From NCBI GenBank assembly GCA_002482725.1, contig DLGO01000118.1:1112-7526 (forward strand): a DNA stretch of 6,415 nucleotides, written 5' to 3'. Below, piece after piece: positions 1 to 4,990 of this stretch. The notes beneath the pieces were generated by a model, which was not told where the DNA came from, searched no databases, and saw nothing but the letters and a program-made list of their open reading frames with translations. Numbering within the stretch: position 1 is the stretch's first letter; every line of letters starts with the position of its first letter. The position numbers were made by a program, and so were the translations under genes. The stretch is from Bacteroidetes bacterium UBA7692. Lineage in GTDB: Bacteria > Bacteroidota > Bacteroidia > Chitinophagales > LD1.

Positions 1-920
1 CCATCTCTGCCGACTTTAAAAGTAAAAAAGCCTGAACTTTTACCATCAAGGCTTTTTTCTGCCAATGGGTAATAAGTTCCGGTAACCACTATTTCATTTG
101 TTGCCTCGTCTACATAAGAATCGCCGGGGCTAAGCTGATATGAACTGTTTGACACAGGCACTTCAAATAGTTTTGCACCGGAAACCAGGTCATTAGCGAT
201 TAAAAATATAGTGGCGTAATCGCTGAATCCATTTTTCCTTTTATATACAAGGGAATATACCTCTGATTTACCCAACGCAAGGAAACCTGAGCCTACAGAA
301 AGCTTTGAATCATCTTCCATGAGATGCTTCCATTTTTGGTTTCCGTCATTATCATAACGTATTATTTCGTAATAACCCTTATTGCCTTTTCTTCCATCAA
401 AATTTTCAATGAAACCTGACTTGCCTAATGAATGTACAGAGTTAAAAGGGGCATTATCGACCATCTGCATCAAGACCAAATATTTGTTTGACCCTTCAAA
501 CAAGGAAAGCTTTCTCTTAACTTCCTTTATTTGCTTGCCGGAGTCGTTCAGGAATATCGTCACCTCCTGACCATTTGTATTGTTTAGAAATTTAAGGATG
601 TAGCCTTCGCCCGAATAAACTACTTCTGTAAGATAAGCAAAAGAAGAGAGGTGAACTTGTGCAATACTTACTTGTTTAAAATTAAGGTCTAGGATGCTCA
701 ATACATATTTATCCTGCAATGGTTTTTCCGGATCTATACTGTAAAAAAAATAGTACCCTGTCAATTCCTGGTCCTTTACAATATTTCCAAAACCATTCAG
801 ATTTATAGTTCCTACATTCTTCAATCCATCTATCTGCGAATAGGAGTGGTTAAAAATCCCGGCTATTAAAAACAGGGTAAAAAGCTTGATACAAACAATT
901 TTAAATAAGTTAGTTTTCAT
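1..920 (-). CDS. Secreted protein of unknown function (C-terminus cut by window edge)
   Basis: An open frame runs from an ATG at 920 to the left edge with no stop, giving 306 visible residues. Residues 1-28 form a clear signal peptide: MKTN, a hydrophobic core rich in Leu/Ile/Phe, then SYS with probable cleavage before Gln29, so the product is exported to the periplasm or beyond. There is no lipobox cysteine. The mature part is rich in alternating hydrophobic and polar beta-strand patterns (for example TGYYFFYSID and EIVVTGTYYPL), with short repeats of 'strand, DxxG turn, strand' character, which suggests an all-beta or propeller-like fold. The early GYYFFYSID / YVLSILDLNF pattern reminds me of Bacteroidota secreted DUF6770-type proteins, but I recall this only loosely and make no functional claim. 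The gene appears more AT-rich than the ATPase gene at the other end. It lies 103 bases downstream of the preceding minus-strand gene. Coding status is confident; function is unknown. Confidence 0.85.
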   Translation of the reverse strand, partial: MKTNLFKIVCIKLFTLFLIAGIFNHSYSQIDGLKNVGTINLNGFGNIVKDQELTGYYFFYSIDPEKPLQDKYVLSILDLNFKQVSIAQVHLSSFAYLTEVVYSGEGYILKFLNNTNGQEVTIFLNDSGKQIKEVKRKLSLFEGSNKYLVLMQMVDNAPFNSVHSLGKSGFIENFDGRKGNKGYYEIIRYDNDGNQKWKHLMEDDSKLSVGSGFLALGKSEVYSLVYKRKNGFSDYATIFLIANDLVSGAKLFEVPVSNSSYQLSPGDSYVDEATNEIVVTGTYYPLAEKSLDGKSSGFFTFKVGRD

Positions 921-1023
921 TGGGGAGTTGTTATCAGGTAAACATAAGATTTTATTTAAATCAAAATATCTGTTTCCCTTTTGTGTAATACTATTTTTAG
1001 ATACTATTAATCGTTGCTGACCA

Positions 1024-2025
1024 TCAGGAAATCAATATCGACCTTAATTCATCTTCCATTTCTTTAAGCTTTTTGGTATCCCGCATGCTACCTACAAAAA
1101 TCAACGAGTTATCATGCATTGCCAGGTACATATCCGTACCAAAAAGTACCGGAAACTGCTTTATTACGGTATAGAAAACTGAGAAGGACGAAAAAGCATA
1201 CTTCTTCTTAAAAAGCCCCCAAAGGCGTGTCACGGTAATAATCCTATTGTTAGTATCGAACTGCACGGTAACAGATAGGGAGTAAATGATATATAGCATG
1301 TACACGGGAAAGCCAATATAAATAATGGCATCTATGTAATCCTTGAACGTACCACCCTGGATAAAAGCCTGGTATAAAATAAAGATAACGCCAAGACAAA
1401 AGGCTATTTTCAACCAATTGCCAATGGATATTCCGATACTGTAAACGCCACTGCTCTTCTCTTTCAGGTAGGTAAATGGCCCGTTAAAAATCTTCCGTTC
1501 ATAAGCCGGAACAACTGTTGCCTCTTGCCTGCTTTCACTAAAAATGAGGTTCAGTGGCTGAAGCACCTCTTCATTAAACGGAAGCAGCTGCGTATCATCA
1601 TTTTTTATCTGCGTCAGTATTTTTATACCCGCGCCCAGTTTGTCCCATTTCAGTACCATCCGGCAATACGAAGAATGCTTCACCAAAGGAGATAGAACAC
1701 CCCGATTGATGCCCAGGTATTCAATACCTGCGATTTCATCGAAACCAGCCAGCTGAGTCCTGCCCAAAACAGGCAGCTCGCGAAATACCTTTCTTTCTTT
1801 TAAATCAAAAATTATCCTCTCGTATTGCAGGTAAATAAGTACCCCCAACGTAACAACTGCCACGCCACTTAGTGCCGCTACCATATACTCGGCAGGTATT
1901 CCGTTTACTAATAGATGCACCAGCACCGGTGTCAGCAAGGTGGCAAAGGCAATCTGCACCGGGCCATACACCCTGTGCTTATACACTATTATCTCCGTTT
2001 CCCTTACTTCATAAAATCGCGGCAT
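1024..2025 (-). CDS. Four-helix membrane protein with two repeated halves (2TM plus PH-like region), function unknown
   Basis: The product is a 333-residue protein of the inner membrane. Hydrophobic segments lie at about residues 22-41, 47-67, 203-222 and 231-252, so the helices come as two hairpins. Each hairpin is followed by a soluble stretch that starts alike: IIFDLKERKV at about 71-80 and VQFDTNNRII at about 254-263, with Phe-Asp and a following Arg in register at an offset of 183 residues. The two soluble parts (about 70-165 and 254-330) are strand-rich and the second ends in a Lys/Glu-rich helix (KKLKEMEDELRSIL). This is the layout of bacterial PH-like (bPH/YdbT-type) membrane proteins, but I see no diagnostic motif and call this only a resemblance. 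The ATG at 2025 lies six bases after the stop of the acyltransferase gene, which indicates an operon and hints at a membrane-lipid setting. No enzyme motif was found. The gene is well supported; the function is not. Confidence 0.85.
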   Translation of the reverse strand: MPRFYEVRETEIIVYKHRVYGPVQIAFATLLTPVLVHLLVNGIPAEYMVAALSGVAVVTLGVLIYLQYERIIFDLKERKVFRELPVLGRTQLAGFDEIAGIEYLGINRGVLSPLVKHSSYCRMVLKWDKLGAGIKILTQIKNDDTQLLPFNEEVLQPLNLIFSESRQEATVVPAYERKIFNGPFTYLKEKSSGVYSIGISIGNWLKIAFCLGVIFILYQAFIQGGTFKDYIDAIIYIGFPVYMLYIIYSLSVTVQFDTNNRIITVTRLWGLFKKKYAFSSFSVFYTVIKQFPVLFGTDMYLAMHDNSLIFVGSMRDTKKLKEMEDELRSILIS

Positions 2026-2031
2026 ATATCT

Positions 2032-2913
2032 CTATTCCTTCTTAGGTTTTGGTAAAAGCACCCTGCGTATGATAGCACTACCACTGTTGTCCTTGTCTCT
2101 CAAGCGGAATAGTGCTTCAAACTGATGTTGCAGCGCCTCTTCTACCTTGGCTTTTACCAGTTCCTGCGAGGCCGGGTCGTCAAATTTCGGTTTAAGCTGC
2201 TTGGTGCTTATCCTTTTCCCAAAACTGAAGTACAATTTCACAGGCTTTGGCAGTGGAGTAAATCCAAGCCCTTGTACTATTGGAGGCAATAATTCCCCAC
2301 CTTTAAACAATCCTTTTGCCAGACCTGTAAACTCAAGAAATCTGCCTATTGCCGAATCATTTTTCAACAGGTCGTTGGCATCTTGCCTTATGGTGTAAGC
2401 CTCTTCTGCTCCTACTGCCGCTACAGGTATTATATCATAGCCATACTCCATAGCCATACGCACAAAGCCTGTGCGGTCTGTCCATTTCAGCACATAGGCA
2501 TCTCCTCTCTTCTTGCATATCTCCCTCGTCCCTCCCGGGAACACCAGCAGGCTCTCTTTGCGCTGCATCACGGCAGCACAGTTTTCCCTGCTTGCCTTCA
2601 GCACACCTAGGCGCTTTTGTATTATATCGCGCCATACAGGTATCTGAAAATGTGTACTGGCCGCCAATGTCCTCAGCAATATTCCCTTTTTCAGGTATAG
2701 CTCTACACCAAACGGGTAGCCATCCAACACACCTAATATAGTATGGTTGGATACGTATATCGCAGGCTTGGACACATCCAGCTTATCCAGGCCATAAAAC
2801 TCCGGCGAAAACCAGAATTTAAAAGGTGCAATAAAATTACGGGCAAAGGATTTAGTAGGAGGTATAAAGTCGAACTTTGCCAGGTCAGAAACCTTCTTTG
2901 AAACTTTGGGCAT
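2032..2913 (-). CDS. Lysophospholipid acyltransferase family protein (PlsC superfamily, MGAT/DGAT2-like branch)
   Basis: This is a probable acyltransferase that moves an acyl chain from acyl-CoA or acyl-ACP to a glycerolipid or similar acceptor at the inner membrane. It has 293 residues from the chosen start. Motif block I is VSNHTILGVLDG (His57, Asp64), with six residues between His and Asp rather than the usual four. Block III is VFPGGTRE at 124-131, the FPGG form typical of the MGAT/DGAT2/TMEM68-like branch rather than the FPEGT of classical PlsC. Block IV is IIPVAAVGAEE at 161-171. The hydrophobic stretch before block I is short, so membrane contact is probably peripheral. The frame extends upstream to a TTG at 2946, but the ATG at 2913 (MPKVSKK) is the better start: the extension would begin with a rare codon and adds no conserved sequence. 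No Shine-Dalgarno sequence is visible. It is the first gene of the minus-strand operon and divergent from the hydrolase gene. The family is confident; substrate and acceptor cannot be read from sequence. Confidence 0.92.
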   Translation of the reverse strand: MPKVSKKVSDLAKFDFIPPTKSFARNFIAPFKFWFSPEFYGLDKLDVSKPAIYVSNHTILGVLDGYPFGVELYLKKGILLRTLAASTHFQIPVWRDIIQKRLGVLKASRENCAAVMQRKESLLVFPGGTREICKKRGDAYVLKWTDRTGFVRMAMEYGYDIIPVAAVGAEEAYTIRQDANDLLKNDSAIGRFLEFTGLAKGLFKGGELLPPIVQGLGFTPLPKPVKLYFSFGKRISTKQLKPKFDDPASQELVKAKVEEALQHQFEALFRLRDKDNSGSAIIRRVLLPKPKKE

Positions 2914-3019
2914 GGATATTGCGTTTATGAAGATGTAAATGTACAATTGAATAGATATGAACTGAAACTAATGTTTTTAAATATTTTTAGTAAATATTTT
3001 GTTGCGAGAAAAGAAATAT

Positions 3020-3027
3020 TAGCTTCG
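3020..3027 (+). promoter_or_regulatory. Possible Bacteroidota-type -7 element for the hydrolase gene
   Basis: TAGCTTCG matches the Bacteroidota -7 consensus TAnnTTTG at all but one fixed base. A TTTG that could act as the -33 element ends at 3001, leaving 18 bases between the two, close to the expected spacing. This would place transcription start about 15-20 bases before the ATG at 3051. The divergent gap (2914-3050) is AT-rich and must also hold the promoter of the acyltransferase operon, for which I see no convincing consensus match. The match is weak and unsupported by comparison with related genomes. Confidence 0.25.
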
Positions 3028-3050
3028 GCTTAACAGACAGAACGAATAGT

Positions 3051-3755
3051 ATGGAAACTACCATTTATTTGATACCCGGTGTGGGGGCAAATCAGGACAT
3101 CTTCAAGAATCTGGATTTGCCAAAAGAGAGCGAGGTGATTCACTTGAAATGGGTGAAGCACAAATCGGGTGAAAGCATACAATCCTACGTAAAGAGGCTT
3201 GTACCACAGATTAAGAAAGATACGACTCCTATCCTTATAGGTATGAGTTTTGGCGGTATAGTAGCTGTAGAGCTGTCTAAACTGGTGAAACCTGCAAAAA
3301 CTATATTGATAAGCAGCATACGCAGCCGAAAGGAACGCCCGATTAAGTTTTCGGTAATGAGCAAATTGCCTTTCCACAAGTTTATTCCTGGTGGCGTTGT
3401 TGCGCGCCTTAATTTCTGGTGGAGTTGGGCCCTGGGCAACCTGACAAAAAAAGACAGGAAGATGATTGCCGAAATGATAAAAGGAATAGATATAGACTTT
3501 AACCATTGGGCAGCCGATAAAGCAATAACCTGGGAAAATGAGCACGTGCCGGATAACCTGGTACAGATACACGGAACAGCCGACACCATTTTCCCTCACA
3601 TATATGTAGACCCATCCGCTTACCTTATCAAAGATGGTACTCATTGGATGGTGGTCAACAAGGCAAAGGAAATCAGCAACATAATCAAAAAAGAGCTTGC
3701 ACAGCAAAAAGTGATAAACTCCCACGACAAAGAAAGACTATCGCATGCAGCATGA
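3051..3755 (+). CDS. Alpha/beta hydrolase
   Basis: The protein has 234 residues, with no signal peptide or membrane segment, so it should be a cytoplasmic esterase- or lipase-like hydrolase. The catalytic set is complete: nucleophile Ser66 in the elbow GMSFGG (64-69), acid Asp178 in HGTADTIFP (174-182), and base His198 in DGTHWMV (195-201). The first strand, IYLIPGVGANQDIF (5-18), carries the oxyanion-hole turn. Between about 95 and 160 lies a helical cap region with a Trp-rich patch (NFWWSWALG, 121-129) that probably lines the substrate pocket. The length is at the short end for the fold, like carboxylesterase/thioesterase-type members. The gene begins 137 bases from the divergent acyltransferase start and ends 21 bases before a terminator, so it is probably a single-gene unit. 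The last 20 or so residues are charged and not part of the core fold. The enzyme class is confident; the natural substrate is unknown. Confidence 0.93.
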   Translation: METTIYLIPGVGANQDIFKNLDLPKESEVIHLKWVKHKSGESIQSYVKRLVPQIKKDTTPILIGMSFGGIVAVELSKLVKPAKTILISSIRSRKERPIKFSVMSKLPFHKFIPGGVVARLNFWWSWALGNLTKKDRKMIAEMIKGIDIDFNHWAADKAITWENEHVPDNLVQIHGTADTIFPHIYVDPSAYLIKDGTHWMVVNKAKEISNIIKKELAQQKVINSHDKERLSHAA

Positions 3756-3776
3756 CTGCACAACTAAAAAACATTT

Positions 3777-3811
3777 AAAGCACCCGTATTCAATGAATAC
3801 GGGCGCTTTTT
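3777..3811 (+). terminator. Rho-independent terminator, probably bidirectional
   Basis: A 9-bp perfect stem CCCGTATTC / GAATACGGG surrounds a three-base AAT loop. One A-C mismatch separates it from an outer AAAGC / GCTTT stem, and it is followed by TTTTT. It starts 21 bases after the hydrolase stop codon. Read on the minus strand, the stem is followed by TTTAAATG and a run of T, so it can also stop transcription of the convergent lipoprotein gene, which ends at 3876. Confidence 0.9.
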
Positions 3812-3875
3812 GTTTGGGGTAATTCCTGAATATGAAAATCTGTAAACTTCACATGCTACCGGCATGCTTTTAACC

Positions 3876-4505
3876 TTAGTAGGTATCAAACTGAAAAGCA
3901 CCCTTATTCATGGTGATCCATACCATAGGGCAGCCAAACTGGCATTTCTCCACTATGCGGCCGCGCACGCGGTATATGTTACGGCCACTTTTAAAACCTA
4001 CTTTGGTTACACTTACCAGCTCCACAGGCATATTGGTGCTGCTCACATCTGTCCACCCCTGTAGTGCGTATGCCCTGCTATACATCACCATAAATACTTC
4101 CCCTGCGTTTTCACCTATATTATACCGGCCGGGCACCAGAAGCCGCTCTGCTGTTGAGCTATCCAATGCCTGATTTTCAGCTAAAGGAAAGGCAAACGAA
4201 ATACTTACACTTTTGTATGGGCCTGTCGGGCATGTTATAGTTGAGCCATAGCTGGTGCGCCTGCCATTGGCTTTCGGATATGCATAGCTCTTTGGCATAC
4301 TAAACTTCAAGCCATCTCCACTTTTATACATCATGGTGTCTTTGTTCCCTGCCCATATAAAATAGCTTGAGTCCGCATCGGTGGTCAGCAGCTCCAGTCC
4401 CTCTTTAGGTATGCCGTTATCTTTTACCGGATCGTTGCCGTCCTTTTTGCATGCTGAAAATATTGCCAGCACAGCCAGCAACAAGGTGTAAGTTAGGTGT
4501 TTCAT
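3876..4505 (-). CDS. Lipoprotein of unknown function
   Basis: The product has 209 residues and a type II signal peptide: MKHLTYTLLLAVLAIFSAC, with lipid-modified Cys19 in FSAC. The next residues are KKDGND, a charged start common in Bacteroidota lipoproteins and possibly a surface-export tag, since known export signals in the phylum begin with Lys or Ser and acidic residues just after the Cys; this is inference. The mature domain (about 35-209) is rich in predicted strands with many Tyr, Ser and Gly, fits one small beta-sandwich or barrel domain, and shows no motif I recognise. It has three other cysteines: Cys92 (ITCPTG) and a Cys188/Cys192 pair (CQFGC) near the end, so a disulfide in the oxidising envelope is possible. 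It is convergent with the hydrolase gene, sharing its terminator, and divergent from the DUF2892-ccoI operon. The start is the ATG at 4505; no Shine-Dalgarno sequence is seen. Confidence 0.88.
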   Translation of the reverse strand: MKHLTYTLLLAVLAIFSACKKDGNDPVKDNGIPKEGLELLTTDADSSYFIWAGNKDTMMYKSGDGLKFSMPKSYAYPKANGRRTSYGSTITCPTGPYKSVSISFAFPLAENQALDSSTAERLLVPGRYNIGENAGEVFMVMYSRAYALQGWTDVSSTNMPVELVSVTKVGFKSGRNIYRVRGRIVEKCQFGCPMVWITMNKGAFQFDTY

Positions 4506-4675
4506 TATGTGTTATTTTTGCATGATAGATAATCCACAAGTAAGAAACCGTTGCACAGCGGGTTGAACAAATAAATTTCTACAGCAATGCAACCAACCGT
4601 AAAACCGGAGAGCATTTCCCCGCTATAAATCAACGCTCACATCACCATATACCGACCCATCCCCATTTCATTTTT

Positions 4676-4689
4676 ATGACAAACATCAT
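4676..4689. promoter_or_regulatory. Candidate CRP/FNR-family operator, site 1 (distal)
   Basis: ATGACAAACATCAT is a TGA-N6-TCA palindrome with matching outer A and T, the half-site spacing of the FNR consensus TTGAT-N4-ATCAA and of CRP/FixK-type sites. Its centre is 22 bp from that of the second site, two helical turns, so both lie on the same DNA face. It is about 95 bp upstream of the DUF2892 start codon. The assignment rests on pattern and on the cco-type gene downstream; the regulator gene is not in the window. Confidence 0.5.
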
Positions 4690-4697
4690 GCGCCATT

Positions 4698-4711
4698 TTG
4701 ATGCGCGTCAT
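4698..4711. promoter_or_regulatory. Candidate CRP/FNR-family operator, site 2 (promoter-proximal)
   Basis: TTGATGCGCGTCAT has a perfect FNR left half-site (TTGAT) and a GTCAT right half, again TGA-N6-TCA. If the -7-like sequence GACATTTG at 4734-4741 is the promoter, the centre of this site falls about 41 bp upstream of the transcription start. That is the classic position from which FNR-type activators contact RNA polymerase. No -33 TTG is seen at the right distance, which fits an activator-dependent promoter. Confidence 0.55.
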
Positions 4712-4733
4712 AAGCCGGCGCATATCCATTCCG

Positions 4734-4741
4734 GACATTTG
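4734..4741 (+). promoter_or_regulatory. Possible -7 element of the DUF2892-ccoI operon
   Basis: GACATTTG differs from the Bacteroidota -7 consensus TAnnTTTG only at its first base. It lies 36 bases before the ATG at 4778. Support is weak alone but gains from its spacing to the FNR-like site at 4698-4711. Confidence 0.3.
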
Positions 4742-4777
4742 CATCCATATTTCTTACACTAATTAATAATCGGTTTT

Positions 4778-4978
4778 ATGAAAAAGAATATTGGAGGTAT
4801 AGATGGTTTCTTTCGCATGCTGTTAGCAGTAGTATTCATTTTTACAGCAGTGCTGTTTGGCCCTTGGTGGCTGGCCCTGTTCAGTTTGCCTATAATAGCA
4901 ACCAACTATATCATGTATTGTCCGGTATATGACATGCTGGGATTGGATTTTGCCAATGCACCTGCCACCGGCAAGTAA
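4778..4978 (+). CDS. Small DUF2892 (YgaP-like) inner-membrane protein
   Basis: The product has 66 residues, nearly all within a two-helix hairpin: helix 1 at about 11-27 and helix 2 at about 29-45, joined by a tight GPWW turn (28-31). The family signature is visible: an N-terminal KKNIGGIDGFFRM stretch, a central W, and a Cys-Pro-x-Tyr after the second helix followed by LG (Cys48, CPVYDMLG). The DUF2892 domain also forms the membrane anchor of the rhodanese YgaP, but no rhodanese domain is present here. The role of stand-alone members is not established. It is the first gene after the FNR-like operators and 12 bases before the copper ATPase gene, so it is co-transcribed with it and may help cbb3 oxidase assembly or respiration at low oxygen (inference). 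The ATG at 4778 lacks a Shine-Dalgarno sequence. Confidence 0.88.
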   Translation: MKKNIGGIDGFFRMLLAVVFIFTAVLFGPWWLALFSLPIIATNYIMYCPVYDMLGLDFANAPATGK

Positions 4979-4990
4979 TAAATACTAAAG

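Noticed and set aside
988..1008. Direct repeat ATACTATT, copies starting 13 bases apart, in the gap before the secreted-protein gene
   Set aside because: Eight AT-rich bases in an AT-rich gap are easily expected by chance, and neither copy fits a known operator or promoter element.
2383..2635. Short open frames on both strands inside the acyltransferase gene
   Set aside because: They overlap the conserved block III/IV region of a well-supported gene, and their translations show no domain pattern.
2914..2946. N-terminal extension of the acyltransferase to a TTG start (MYIYIFINAIS)
   Set aside because: It needs a rare start codon and falls in the divergent promoter region. The ATG at 2913 gives a normal family length.
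3030..3725. A 231-codon open frame on the minus strand, antisense to the hydrolase gene
   Set aside because: It lies almost wholly opposite a gene with an intact catalytic triad, its translation is rich in Tyr, His, Phe and Cys without any domain pattern, and it has no start context of its own. It is a mirror of the hydrolase codon pattern.
3852..3866. CATGC-TACCG-GCATG hairpin just after the lipoprotein gene
   Set aside because: The stem is only five base pairs and no T-run follows on the minus strand. The much stronger hairpin at 3777-3811 is the likely terminator.
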